Part shown: positions 43,125 through 51,384 of the stretch, piece after piece | How positions within the stretch are numbered: the stretch's first letter is position 1 | Layout of the letters: each line of letters begins with the position of its first letter | Assembly: GCF_900109465.1 (NCBI RefSeq) | Contig: NZ_FOAZ01000014.1 | Coordinates: 62,001 to 126,000, forward strand | DNA length: 64,000 nucleotides | Direction of reading: 5' to 3' | Origin: Streptacidiphilus jiangxiensis | Lineage (GTDB): Bacteria > Actinomycetota > Actinomycetes > Streptomycetales > Streptomycetaceae | Position numbers and translations under genes: made by a program | The notes under the pieces: generated by a model | Seen by the model: only the letters and a program-made list of their open reading frames with translations | The model's database searches: none | Told to the model about the DNA's origin: nothing

Positions 43125-43612
43125 CGCCGAACTGGCCGGTGGCCGACTTCGACCCGGTGCGCCGCCTGCGGGTCCTGGCGGCGGGGATCTCCGGCGCGGT
43201 GGTCGCCGAACGGGCGATTCCGGTGCCCTTCGACCGGCTCTGGAGGATCGTCAGCGACCTGGAGCACGAGCTCGGCACCTTCGAGGTCGACATGCGCAAC
43301 ATCACCCTGCGCGAGGTCGACGGCCGACTCGAGGCCCACGCCCGAGGGCGGCTCGGGTTCCGGGCCCGCTTCGACGTCCAGTTGGAGTCAGGCTGGTGCT
43401 GGATGCAGAGCCGCTTCCTGCTGATCGGGATCGCTGCCGTGCCGGCGCGGGGCGGCACCCTGGTCGCCGCGACCGGCGGCTTCCGCCTTCCCGGCCGCGC
43501 GGCTCTCTTCCCCCTGGGCGTCGGTCGCGCCAACGCCCACGCCTTGGTCCGCCTGGCCCGCCGAGCTGCGGAGCCGGACCGGACAGGTCCTGGCGGCGCA
43601 GGAGAGGAGTGA
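43121..43612 (+). CDS. SRPBCC-like protein coupled to ECF sigma factor
   Basis: 163 residues, soluble. The pattern AERAIPVPFDRLWRIVSDLEHELGTFEVDMRNITLREVDG, then GRLGFRARFDVQLESGWCWMQSRFLLIGIAAVPARGGTLVAATGG, fits the polyketide-cyclase/SRPBCC helix-grip fold. ATG 43121 overlaps the sigma stop; GTG 43112 is possible. Coupling to the sigma factor suggests it may act as a ligand-binding partner, but this is inference. Confidence 0.7.
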   Translation: MTPNWPVADFDPVRRLRVLAAGISGAVVAERAIPVPFDRLWRIVSDLEHELGTFEVDMRNITLREVDGRLEAHARGRLGFRARFDVQLESGWCWMQSRFLLIGIAAVPARGGTLVAATGGFRLPGRAALFPLGVGRANAHALVRLARRAAEPDRTGPGGAGEE

Positions 43613-43641
43613 GGGAGCTCGCCCACGGCTTCAGAGCATAT

Positions 43642-43657
43642 ATTGAACATGTTCAAT
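43642..43657. promoter_or_regulatory. 16-bp perfect palindrome, TetR-operator type
   Basis: ATTGAACATGTTCAAT is fully symmetric, 57 bp upstream of the lipoprotein gene. The AT-rich sequence stands out. No TetR gene lies in the neighbourhood. Confidence 0.65.
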
Positions 43658-43713
43658 TTCTGCGCCATGATCTCCTGGCTGGATCGCGACGATCGAACGG
43701 CGGGGGCTTGGTC

Positions 43714-44184
43714 ATGGTGAAGGCTGGGCGAGCACCTGGCGCGGTGCTCCTGATTGCAGGCGTCTTGTGGGCCTGCGTCGGCTGCGGGGGAGCGGGTGGC
43801 GCCGCAGCCTCCGTCACCGAAGGCCAACTTCTCGGCACGTGGAGTGCCGGCTCGGGCGGGCAGATGACGCTGTCAGCAGACCACATGTTCACGGCGATCG
43901 GTCTGGAGCGAACCGTCCCCGACGGCGACTGCAATTCGACACTGATGCGAGGCACGTGGGAGTTCTTCGTACCCATGCCAGGTGATTCGAGTGGCCACAG
44001 CCACGTGACAGACGCCTCGGCAACTCAGGGGCAGAGCTTCGGGGTGATCTTCGGCTCCGGTCAGTCGCCTGTCTGCTCAGGGCTGACGGGCGAGATCCAG
44101 CGTGACGCAGCCGGGCTCGACATCTGTCTGGTCGAAGACGGAGACGAGGCCTGTGCTGACGACGAGATCCTGCGCCACCAGTGA
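43714..44184 (+). CDS. Small lipoprotein, possible lipocalin-like fold
   Basis: 156 residues. VLLIAGVLWACVGCGG has Cys21 or Cys24 as a likely lipid site, though the lipobox is not ideal. The mature part reads VTEGQLLGTWSAGSGGQMTLSADHMFTAIGL, a G-x-W start as in lipocalin-like lipoproteins, then further beta strands and cysteines in GDCNS, SPVCSG, LDICLVEDGDEACAD. Unrecognised family. A perfect palindrome lies upstream and a small membrane protein gene 31 bp downstream. Confidence 0.7.
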   Translation: MVKAGRAPGAVLLIAGVLWACVGCGGAGGAAASVTEGQLLGTWSAGSGGQMTLSADHMFTAIGLERTVPDGDCNSTLMRGTWEFFVPMPGDSSGHSHVTDASATQGQSFGVIFGSGQSPVCSGLTGEIQRDAAGLDICLVEDGDEACADDEILRHQ

Positions 44185-44215
44185 GACGTGAGTCCCGTGC
44201 CGAAGGGAGATACGC

Positions 44216-44407
44216 ATGGAGATCCTTGCCTACGGCTTCGTCGTCGCACCATGTTTCGGCGTCGTCCTGTTCACCTGCTTCGCAGCGTGTCGCGCGCTGG
44301 AGCACAGAGCGTTCAAGGTGCTGACGGCAGGATTCTTCCTTCTGGGTCTGGTCTGCCTTCTGGTCCCCGTCCTCGTCGCCGTCTGGCTGGCTCAACTGAT
44401 GGCCTGA
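44216..44407 (+). CDS. Small two-TM membrane protein, unknown
   Basis: 63 residues. Two hydrophobic segments: YGFVVAPCFGVVLFTCFAAC (6-25) and AGFFLLGLVCLLVPVLVAVWLA (38-59), joined by a basic loop. GGGAG ribosome site 8 nt before ATG 44216. It lies 31 bp after the lipoprotein gene, probably co-transcribed. Confidence 0.6.
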   Translation: MEILAYGFVVAPCFGVVLFTCFAACRALEHRAFKVLTAGFFLLGLVCLLVPVLVAVWLAQLMA

Positions 44408-44505
44408 GCGCGACCCCGACGTGGGCTGATTGGGCTTGAGTGGCTGTTGTCCTTCCGGGCTTGAGAGCTGCGTTTCCGCTGGTCGGGCATAGGATCGGCG
44501 GCCTC

Positions 44506-44847
44506 GTGGCAGTGGTGACGTGTCGTGTCGTCGCTCGGGTGGAGGTCGGGAGGCCGTCGGTCGTGGGGCTGCTGGAACAGCGCGAGCTCACTGCTCGCCG
44601 CCGTGTGGACGAACTGCGCGAGGAGGCCGACCGCATCCATGCCGAGCTGGACGTGGCCGAGCGGGAGTGGAACGGGTGGGTCGTCGCCCGTTCACGCGTC
44701 GGCGAGGGGCTGACCTCGGACGACGACGCCGGGGACCGGCCGGCTCCCGCTGGACAGCCGTTTCGGCCCGAGCCGGCTGACGCGGCGAAGCCGAAGTCGG
44801 TGATCCCACAGCGACAACAGGGCCTCCCGGACAGCTTTTTGGCGTAG
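44506..44847 (+). pseudogene. Truncated coiled-coil hypothetical protein
   Basis: 113 codons. RVEVGRPSVVGLLEQRELTARRRVDELREEADRIHAELDVAEREWNGWVVARSRV is a charged coiled-coil known to me from a widespread Streptomyces hypothetical family, in which the KSVIP-x-x-x-GLP stretch leads into a C-terminal HTH-like domain. Here the frame stops soon after (GLPDSFLA), exactly where an inverted repeat begins, so the C-terminal domain is missing. The start is uncertain (GTG 44506, 44515 or 44539). Confidence 0.5.
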
Positions 44848-44887
44848 GCACCCTTTGAGCTACCAAGAGGCCCTGTTTTCATGCACG
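44816..44887. repeat. 11-bp inverted repeat ending the truncated gene
   Basis: AACAGGGCCTC (44816-44826) and GAGGCCCTGTT (44877-44887) are perfect reverse complements 50 bp apart, with TTTTTGG in the loop. It resembles an insertion-sequence end. The gap 44848-45091 holds no other recognisable gene. Confidence 0.55.
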
Positions 44888-45091
44888 GCAGGCGTCGCAG
44901 TCACCCGACCGAGACTCGCGGCCGAGAGACATCCGCCCTCGCTGGCGTCGGCATTCGCTGTCGGGTCGGCAAGGCTTACCCAGGCGCGGCGCGACCGTCG
45001 ACTACCACCGGCTCGGTGTGTGATCCAATGCACCTTGCACTGTGGGGCCGTTCGGCCACGCCTGGGCATGCGGTGACCCAGACTTGACGGC

Positions 45092-45838
45092 ATGGTCGAA
45101 TGGTACGAGCAGCATGAGATCGGCGATGGAGTCGTTCGGATCACCGAACCACACGTCGACCCGCTGCTGAAGGCGAACCTATGGTGGCTGCGTGGTTCGG
45201 ATCGTGATGTCGTGGTGGACGCCGGTCTCGGCGTGGTCGGACTCCGCCAGGCGATCCCGCAACTGTTCGAGCGAGATCCGCTGGTCGTTCTCACCCACGC
45301 GCATCTCGACCATGTCGGTGGAGCACATGAGTTCAGCGAGCGGGTCGCCCACAGATCTACAGCCGGGATTCTCGCGCGCGGAGTCCCGGCGAGTCTGTAC
45401 GGCACCGAACTCTACGAGAAACTCGGGATCGATACTGTGGGAGAGGATGTCCCCGACCTGCTGATCAGCACGCTGCCGCATCCCGAGTACGACCCGGGGG
45501 CGTACGGCGTGGCACCAGTGACCCTCACCCGTGGGGTTGAGGACGGCGACAAGATCGATCTGGGCGATCGGACGCTGACCGTCATCCATCTCCCCGGCCA
45601 CACGATGGGATGTATCGCTCTCCTGGAGGAGCGCACTGGCGTGCTGTACTCGGGTGACACCGTCTACGACGGCTACCTCATCGACGAGCTCCCCGAATCG
45701 GACATGCCTTCGTACCGGCAGAGCATGGAATTCCTCGCGCAGGTGAACGTGTCCGCCGTCCACCCTGGCCACGGGCGCAGCTTCGACCAAACCCGTCTCC
45801 ACGAACTGGCACAGGCATACATACGGCGCACCCCGTGA
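45092..45838 (+). CDS. MBL-fold metallo-hydrolase
   Basis: 248 residues. The metal motif is LTHAHLDHVGG (His69, His71, Asp73, His74), with further ligands in VIHLPGHTMGCI, YSGDTVYDG and VSAVHPGHGRSF, so both zinc sites look complete. Cytoplasmic, no signal peptide. Close to the glyoxalase II/YcbL-like branch. Start ATG 45092. The gene is less GC-rich than the window average. The substrate is unknown; thioesters or lactones are usual. Confidence 0.87.
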   Translation: MVEWYEQHEIGDGVVRITEPHVDPLLKANLWWLRGSDRDVVVDAGLGVVGLRQAIPQLFERDPLVVLTHAHLDHVGGAHEFSERVAHRSTAGILARGVPASLYGTELYEKLGIDTVGEDVPDLLISTLPHPEYDPGAYGVAPVTLTRGVEDGDKIDLGDRTLTVIHLPGHTMGCIALLEERTGVLYSGDTVYDGYLIDELPESDMPSYRQSMEFLAQVNVSAVHPGHGRSFDQTRLHELAQAYIRRTP

Positions 45839-45971
45839 TTCTCCTGGCCACCGCCAGGCGGTGCACGTCGCCAGTGCGCGGCAACCGCCGCTGTCACCCG
45901 ATCGGGACTGCCGTTCGACTGACAGCCTTCGAGATCGGAACGACAACAGCCCTCAGGACCCCGGTGCCTCA

Positions 45972-45995
45972 GGGCCCAGGGCTCGGGGCTCGGGG
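45972..45995 (+). other. Potential G-quadruplex at the 3' end of the HxlR fusion gene
   Basis: GGG-CCCA-GGG-CTC-GGGG-CTC-GGGG, four G-runs with 3-4 nt loops, 2 bp beyond the stop of the minus-strand gene. The CTCGGG/CAGGG units resemble those at 39633-39656. Nothing else is seen in the gap 45839-45997. Confidence 0.6.
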
Positions 45996-45997
45996 CT

Positions 45998-46909
45998 TCA
46001 GTGGTGCGGCGCCCCGCTCTCCGGTGCGGACGCCTGCAGTGAGTCGACGAGCGCCAGCGCGTCGTCGACGGAGCCTGCCGGGTCGGCCACCGGATAGAGA
46101 ACGCCGCGTACCGTGCGGGTGGAGTCGAGGACCAGGGTCAGCCGCTTGAGGCGGTCGACGCCTGCCGCGCGGAAGGTGGGGAGCCGCAGGGCCGCGGCCA
46201 GTTGCAGGTCTGCGTCGGAGAGCAGCGGGAACGCGATCCGGGCGTGGTCCGCGAAGGCGTCGAGCTGGTCGGGGCGCTGCGTGCTGACCCCGTGGACGCG
46301 GGTGTCGCGCCGGGCGAAGTCCGGCATCCGGTCGCGGTAGGTGCAGGACTCCAGCGTGCAGCCGGAGGCGCCGGGGATCTGGCCCCAGCCCGGCGGGTAG
46401 TCGTGGCCACCGGGCGCGAAGGCGCCCGGGTAGCAGTACAGGACCGTCCAGGCGTGCTCGGCGGAGACCGGATCGACAGGCTCTCCGTCCCGCCCCGCGA
46501 GCGCGAGCTCGGGCAGGCGGTGTCCGACCAGCGCGTGCACACGCCGGGTCTCGGCGGAGTCCGCCGTGCTCGTGGCCGAGAGCGTGCCGTCACCCATCAC
46601 GTGGCGTCCGCCCCAGTCCTGGAGGGCGACGAGGACGGGCAGCAGCCCGCGTCCGGTCGGCGTCAGGTGGTAGGCGTAGCGGGGCGGGTGCGCGCTGTAG
46701 AGACGCTTCTCCAGCACCCCGTCGCCCACCAGGGATTTCAGGCGCTCCGTCAGCACCTTGCGGCTGATCCCGAGTCCGTCGCGGAGCGCGTCGAACTGGT
46801 GCGTCCCGCCCGCGACGTCGCGGACGAGGAGCAGTGTCCACGGGTCGCCGACCACCGCCAGCGCCTGGGCGATCGCGCAGTCCGGGTCGCCGAGTTCTGT
46901 GTACCGCAT
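45998..46909 (-). CDS. HxlR regulator fused to a BCP-type peroxiredoxin
   Basis: 303 residues. Residues 1-105 are an HxlR winged helix (CAIAQALAVVGDPWTLLLVRDVAGG, ISRKVLTERLKSLVGDGVL, YHLTPTGRGLLPVL). Residues 125-300 are an AhpC/TSA-like domain: GHRLPELALAG, VLYCYPGAFAPGG, and GCTLESCTYRD with Cys184 and Cys189, five apart as the peroxidatic and resolving Cys of E. coli Bcp. The 20-residue insert between PGAF and GCTLESC is unusual. The gene is divergent from an MFS exporter with an inverted-repeat operator between. The fusion suggests that peroxide or a thiol-reactive drug is sensed by the redox domain and passed to the DNA-binding part. Confidence 0.88.
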   Translation of the reverse strand: MRYTELGDPDCAIAQALAVVGDPWTLLLVRDVAGGTHQFDALRDGLGISRKVLTERLKSLVGDGVLEKRLYSAHPPRYAYHLTPTGRGLLPVLVALQDWGGRHVMGDGTLSATSTADSAETRRVHALVGHRLPELALAGRDGEPVDPVSAEHAWTVLYCYPGAFAPGGHDYPPGWGQIPGASGCTLESCTYRDRMPDFARRDTRVHGVSTQRPDQLDAFADHARIAFPLLSDADLQLAAALRLPTFRAAGVDRLKRLTLVLDSTRTVRGVLYPVADPAGSVDDALALVDSLQASAPESGAPHH

Positions 46910-46922
46910 GATCCATGAGTAT

Positions 46923-46947
46923 AGTGAGTTCCCTAAAGAGACTCACT
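46923..46947. promoter_or_regulatory. Operator between HxlR fusion and MFS gene
   Basis: AGTGAGT (46923-46929) and ACTCACT (46941-46947) are perfect 7-bp inverted arms with an 11-bp spacer (18-bp centre-to-centre), 13 bp upstream of the regulator start and 21 bp before the MFS ATG. Expected target of the HxlR domain. Confidence 0.7.
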
Positions 46948-46968
46948 TGACGGCGCACGGGGGACGGC

Positions 46969-48228
46969 ATGACCACAGCGGTACGGCAGCAGGTGGGGCA
47001 GGAGGCGCCTCCGAAGGGCGCGGCCCGGGTGGCGGCGTTCTGGCGGTACTGGAGTGCCTCCACCGTGAGCGGGGTGGGCGACGCCGTCACCGCCGTGGCC
47101 CTGCCGCTGCTGGCGGTCCTGGCCCTGCACGCCTCCGCGTTCGAGGTCAGCCTGATCACGGCCGCGTCCTACGTGGCCTGGCTGCTGATCGGTCTCCCGG
47201 CCGGCGTGCTGGTGCACCGGCTGCCGCTGCGCGGCACGCAGGTGGCGATGGACCTGGTCCGGGCCGCGGCGGTGGCCTCGGTGCCGGTGGCGGCCGCGCT
47301 CGGCGAGCTGAGCCTGACGCAGTTGATCGTGGTGGCGCTGGTCGTCGGCCTGGCGTCGGTGGTCTTCGACGTCGGCAACTCGACCTTCCTGCCCGGCATC
47401 GTCAGCAAGGAGGAGCTCACCACGCGCAACAGCCTGACGTCCGGCGCCCGGGCGGCGACCCAGCTCGGCGGCCCCTCGCTCGGCGGCGTGCTGGTCCAGT
47501 TGCTCGGCGCGGCAACGTCGATGGTGGTGGACTCGGTCAGCTACGTCCTGTCCGCCGCGCTGATGGGCAGCCTGCCGCAGGTGGCACACCCCGCGCAGGA
47601 AGGCCCGCGCCGCGGCATGGGCGAGATGATCCGCGAGGGCTGGCGCTACGTCACCCGCCACCCGGTCATCGGCCCCTGCGCGGCGTATGCGACCGCCGTC
47701 AACTTCGTCTGCGGCGGCCTCATGGCACTGACGCCCGTCTTCCTGGTCCGCAGCGTGGGCGCGCCGCCCGCGCTGGTCGGACTGCTGATCGCGACGGAGG
47801 GCGTCGGCAGCCTGGTCGGCGCGGCGCTGACGCCCCGGATCGTCGCCCGCCTGGGCAGCGGCAGGGCGCTGCGCCGGGCCGCGGTGGCCACCCCTTGCTT
47901 CGCCCTGCTGATGCCGCTGGCCGGCAGCTCCCTGACGCTGGGCCTGTTCGCCCTGGGCAACGCCGGCTTCGCCGCCGCGGTGGTGGTCACCAGCATCGTG
48001 ACGCGCACCTTCCGGCAGGCCGCCACTCCCCCGGAGCTGCTGCCGCGCGTGATGGCAACGGTCCGCTTCGTCTCCTGGGGCGCGATCCCCTTCGGAGCAC
48101 TGACCGCGGGCGGCGCCGCCGCGCTGTGGGGAACCCGTTCCGCTCTCGTCCTGATGGCTGCGCTGGCTGCGATCAGCCCCCTGATCCTTCTCGCGAGCCC
48201 GATCCGCCGCATGCGCGAGCTCGCGTAG
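46969..48228 (+). CDS. MFS transporter (drug exporter type)
   Basis: 419 residues, 12 hydrophobic segments. The first loop reads FWRYWSASTVSGVGDAVTAVALPLLAVLAL and the second GLPAGVLVHRLPLRGTQVAMDLVRAAAV, where the R/D motif A of DHA3-type exporters sits. ATG 46969 behind GGGGGA. It is divergent from the HxlR-peroxiredoxin gene, which likely controls it. Substrate unknown; a redox-active or thiol-reactive toxic compound would fit the regulator. Confidence 0.88.
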   Translation: MTTAVRQQVGQEAPPKGAARVAAFWRYWSASTVSGVGDAVTAVALPLLAVLALHASAFEVSLITAASYVAWLLIGLPAGVLVHRLPLRGTQVAMDLVRAAAVASVPVAAALGELSLTQLIVVALVVGLASVVFDVGNSTFLPGIVSKEELTTRNSLTSGARAATQLGGPSLGGVLVQLLGAATSMVVDSVSYVLSAALMGSLPQVAHPAQEGPRRGMGEMIREGWRYVTRHPVIGPCAAYATAVNFVCGGLMALTPVFLVRSVGAPPALVGLLIATEGVGSLVGAALTPRIVARLGSGRALRRAAVATPCFALLMPLAGSSLTLGLFALGNAGFAAAVVVTSIVTRTFRQAATPPELLPRVMATVRFVSWGAIPFGALTAGGAAALWGTRSALVLMAALAAISPLILLASPIRRMRELA

Positions 48229-48361
48229 CCGGACGACCGGACGACCGTGATCCAGCGACAGCAGCCAGGCGGCCAAGGGCGCTTGGGAGACCGGGAGACC
48301 TTGGCCGCCGTGGTGTTCGTGGCCACATAGGGCTGCACCCGGGCGGCAGCTCCCGGGGGGC

Positions 48362-49171
48362 TCACACCGCGGTGGCGAAGCCGTCATTGACGCCAGCAGG
48401 GCGGCCGCTTTCCCAGATGCGGTAGAACTCGTCCCGGAAGTGCTGGTACCAGCGGGCATCCTTGAGGCGTGTCAGTGTCATCACCGGGTCCGCGGCTGCT
48501 GAACGGTGAACATACAGATCGACGTAGATACGTCCTTCGTCCGTATCGGCATCGAGGAGGGCCAGCCCACAGGCGGGCAACAAGGGCAGGAAACGTACCT
48601 GGATCCGGCCGCCGGCACCGGGGGTCGCGGCGAGTTGCCGTAGCAGATCGACCGAGGGCCGAAGATAGTGCTCGTAGCGGTCGGGCGAGTCAGGAATACT
48701 GCTGCGGCGAGCTGCCTCCTGCGGAACCGTCGACATCGGATCGATGACGGCAATGTGAATCGACGCGCCGTTCAGCAGAAGCCGCTCCAGGTCGGCCATG
48801 TGGGTGCGCAGAGTGCGCGACAGGGAAACCCCCACGATCAAGACTTCCCGCGCGTGCCGCAGTTGCTCCTCGAAGCCGACCTTCGTTGTGGTGAGGAATC
48901 GATCGGCCGAAACCTCCTCCGCCACCCGTTCGCGGACCAGCTGCGCCAGTTCTCTGTGACTGCGCTCAAGACGCTCGCCCGCATGTCGACCCTCGAGAGC
49001 ACTGCCGGCCAGCAACGCCAGCGTGGCGAGGGTGGCTGCGGAGAGTATGCCGGGCGAGACGGTTCCCAGCACTCCCAGTACCGCCAGCGACAAAGAAACC
49101 AGTCCAGTGGCGTAAATCTCCAGGTTCTTGCCGTCGCGGACATCGGTGCGGAGCTGTCGCCAAAGTGACAT
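48362..49171 (-). CDS. Two-TM membrane protein with PLD-like region
   Basis: 269 residues. Two hydrophobic segments at about 20-60 (YATGLVSLSLAVLGVLGTVS, SAATLATLALLAGSALEG), a charged helix (ERSHRELAQLVRERVAEE), then a cytoplasmic domain: REVLIVGVSLSRTLRTHMADLERLLLNGASIHIAVIDPM, followed by YLRPSVDLLRQLA and VRFLPLLPACGLALLDAD. The strand pattern is that of phospholipase-D-like folds, but no HKD motif is seen. It resembles stand-alone signalling membrane proteins of actinomycetes. I chose ATG 49171; its function and partner are unknown. Confidence 0.7.
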   Translation of the reverse strand: MSLWRQLRTDVRDGKNLEIYATGLVSLSLAVLGVLGTVSPGILSAATLATLALLAGSALEGRHAGERLERSHRELAQLVRERVAEEVSADRFLTTTKVGFEEQLRHAREVLIVGVSLSRTLRTHMADLERLLLNGASIHIAVIDPMSTVPQEAARRSSIPDSPDRYEHYLRPSVDLLRQLAATPGAGGRIQVRFLPLLPACGLALLDADTDEGRIYVDLYVHRSAAADPVMTLTRLKDARWYQHFRDEFYRIWESGRPAGVNDGFATAV

Positions 49172-49422
49172 ACGCTCATGCTCCTCAGGCGCCCAACGGC
49201 ATGTCAATGACCGTGCTTTGAAGCGCTGACCGGCCAGGGTCGACGGCGCTGATGCAGCAGCTGTCCCCTGTGGCGCGGCAGATGCGGTCGATGTCAGGAC
49301 AGCGTGCAAGCAAACCCGGCCGTTGCCACTCGAAGGAGTGAGCGCTGTCGGACCCCGCCGGTACAACGGCAGACAGGACATGCAGAAGCGTGTGCTCACG
49401 TCGAGTCTGCCGGAGCGTGCCT

Positions 49423-51372
49423 GTGACTCTGGACGCCACCACCGATTCCACCCCTGATTCCACCGATTCCACCGTCGACTCCTCCACGGCCGCCACCGAT
49501 GAGGCCCTGCGGTTCGCGCTCCAGGGCGAGGACCTGGAGGGCGACGCGCAGCGGATGACGACCGCCGGGATGGCGCGGCGGTTGCCGCGGCTGCTGCGGG
49601 AGGCGCTCGCGCTCGCGTGGCGGGTGGACCGGCGGGCGGCCGTCGCGCTGCTCGCCTGCCAGTTGGTCTCCGCGATCACCGGCGCCCTGGGGCTGCTGGC
49701 GACCAATCAGACGATCACCGCGCTGGTGGCCTCGGGGCACATCACCGCGCGGCTGCGCCAGGCGGTGCCGGCCATCTGCGTGCTCGCCGGCGCGGCGGGG
49801 CTGCGGGCGCTGTTCGGGATCGCCATCACCGCGCTGTCCAACCGACTCTCGCCGATGGTCACCCGCGAGGCGCAGTTCATGATGCTCGACGCGGCCACCA
49901 ACGCCGAGCTCTCCGCCTACGACCACCCCGGCTTCAACGACCGCTGGGATCTTGCCGACCGCGGCGCGGCCACCGCCTCCGACATGATCGGCCTCTCGCA
50001 GAACCTGATCTCCTCCGCGGCCTCGCTGGTCTCCGCCGCGGTGGTGCTCGCGATCATCCATCCGCTGCTGCTGCCGCTGACGCTGCTGGCCGCGATCCCC
50101 CAGGCCGTGGCCGCGACCAGAGCCGCGCGGGTGGCCTACGAGGCGATGATCGCCACGTCCGGCCTGCGTCGGGTGATGGGCATGCTGCGCTGGCACCTGG
50201 GCGACAAGTGGCAGGCCGACCAGATCCGCAGCGACACCATCGCGCCCTACCTGCTCGGCAAGTACTCGGCCGCCGCCGAGGAGGTGGAGCGGCAGACCAA
50301 CCGGGCCGTCTGGCGCGGGGCGCGGATCAGCCTGGTCGGGTCGGTCGCGGCGGGGCTCACCTCGGGGGCGGTCTGGGTGACGCTGGCGCTGCTGCTCTCT
50401 GCCGGGCTGATCAGCATCGGTTCGGCCGGCACGGCCGTCTTCGCGCTCCGCGCGGCGTCCCAGGGCCTGCAGGGCATGGTGGGTTACGGCGCCCAGCTGT
50501 TCCGCAGCGGCCTCTACCTCGACCACTGGTCCACCTTCGTCGCCGAGGCCTCCGGCATGCGGCTGGCCCGCGGCCACGGCGTGCCCGAGGCGCCCGCCGT
50601 GGTGGCGGCGCGCAAAGTCTCCTTCACCTACCCGACGGCCGAGAAGGAGACGCTGCACGAGGTCGACCTGGAGATCCGGCGCGGCGAGATCGTCGCCCTG
50701 ATCGGCGAGAACGGCTCGGGCAAGTCGACGCTGATGCGTCTGCTCTGCGGGCTCAACCTGCCGACCGCGGGCGCGGTCGAGTGGGACGGCGTCGACACCC
50801 GCGAGCTCGACCCGCACGCCCTCTGGCGTCACGTCGCCGTCGTGCCCCAGGAGTTCGCCCGTTGGCCGATGAGTGCGCGGGAGAACATCCATCTGGGTCA
50901 GCCGCGGCCCGACGGGGACACCTCGGTCCTGCGCGCGGCCGCGGCCAGCGGCGCCGACGACGTGATCGCCTCGCTGCGCAGCGGCCTGGACACGCTGCTG
51001 GCCAGGGAGTTCTGGGGCGGGGTGGCGCTCTCCTCGGGGCAGTGGCAGCGCTTCGCGGTGGCCCGCTCGCTGCACCGGGGCGGCGGCCTGCTGGTACTCG
51101 ACGAGCCGACCAGTGACCTCGACCCGCGCGCCGAGCACCGCATCTTCACCGGCCTGCGCGAGATCGCCGCGGACCGCGCGGTCATCCTCGTCACGCACAA
51201 CCTGGCCAACGCCTCGGTGGCGGATCGGATCGTGTGCATGGAGGGCGGACGGATCACGCAGTCGGGGAGCTTCGCGGAGCTGGTGAACCAGCCCGGGATC
51301 TTCCAGCGTCTCTGGAGTCTCCAGAGCGACCGTCCGATTCCAGAGCAGCGACACCAGGACCAGAAGGACTGA
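49423..51372 (+). CDS. ABC transporter, fused permease-ATPase (exporter)
   Basis: 649 residues. After a Thr/Asp/Ser-rich N-terminus (about 30 residues of DSTPDSTDSTVD type) and a soluble helix come five to six membrane segments (about 60-350) and one nucleotide-binding domain: Walker A GENGSGKST, signature ALSSGQWQRFAVARS, Walker B LLVLDEPTSDLD, H-loop LVTHNL. Start GTG 49423, GGAG 9 nt upstream. Signature LSSGQ replaces LSGGQ. The NUDIX gene follows after 12 bp. This half-size type is common for peptide or natural-product export; no precursor peptide was seen nearby. Confidence 0.87.
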   Translation: MTLDATTDSTPDSTDSTVDSSTAATDEALRFALQGEDLEGDAQRMTTAGMARRLPRLLREALALAWRVDRRAAVALLACQLVSAITGALGLLATNQTITALVASGHITARLRQAVPAICVLAGAAGLRALFGIAITALSNRLSPMVTREAQFMMLDAATNAELSAYDHPGFNDRWDLADRGAATASDMIGLSQNLISSAASLVSAAVVLAIIHPLLLPLTLLAAIPQAVAATRAARVAYEAMIATSGLRRVMGMLRWHLGDKWQADQIRSDTIAPYLLGKYSAAAEEVERQTNRAVWRGARISLVGSVAAGLTSGAVWVTLALLLSAGLISIGSAGTAVFALRAASQGLQGMVGYGAQLFRSGLYLDHWSTFVAEASGMRLARGHGVPEAPAVVAARKVSFTYPTAEKETLHEVDLEIRRGEIVALIGENGSGKSTLMRLLCGLNLPTAGAVEWDGVDTRELDPHALWRHVAVVPQEFARWPMSARENIHLGQPRPDGDTSVLRAAAASGADDVIASLRSGLDTLLAREFWGGVALSSGQWQRFAVARSLHRGGGLLVLDEPTSDLDPRAEHRIFTGLREIAADRAVILVTHNLANASVADRIVCMEGGRITQSGSFAELVNQPGIFQRLWSLQSDRPIPEQRHQDQKD

Positions 51373-51384
51373 GGAGCCCGGACC

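Noticed and set aside
48362-49171. PLD-like membrane protein as an antiviral defence effector
   Set aside because: No HKD motif and no defence partner genes in the neighbourhood.
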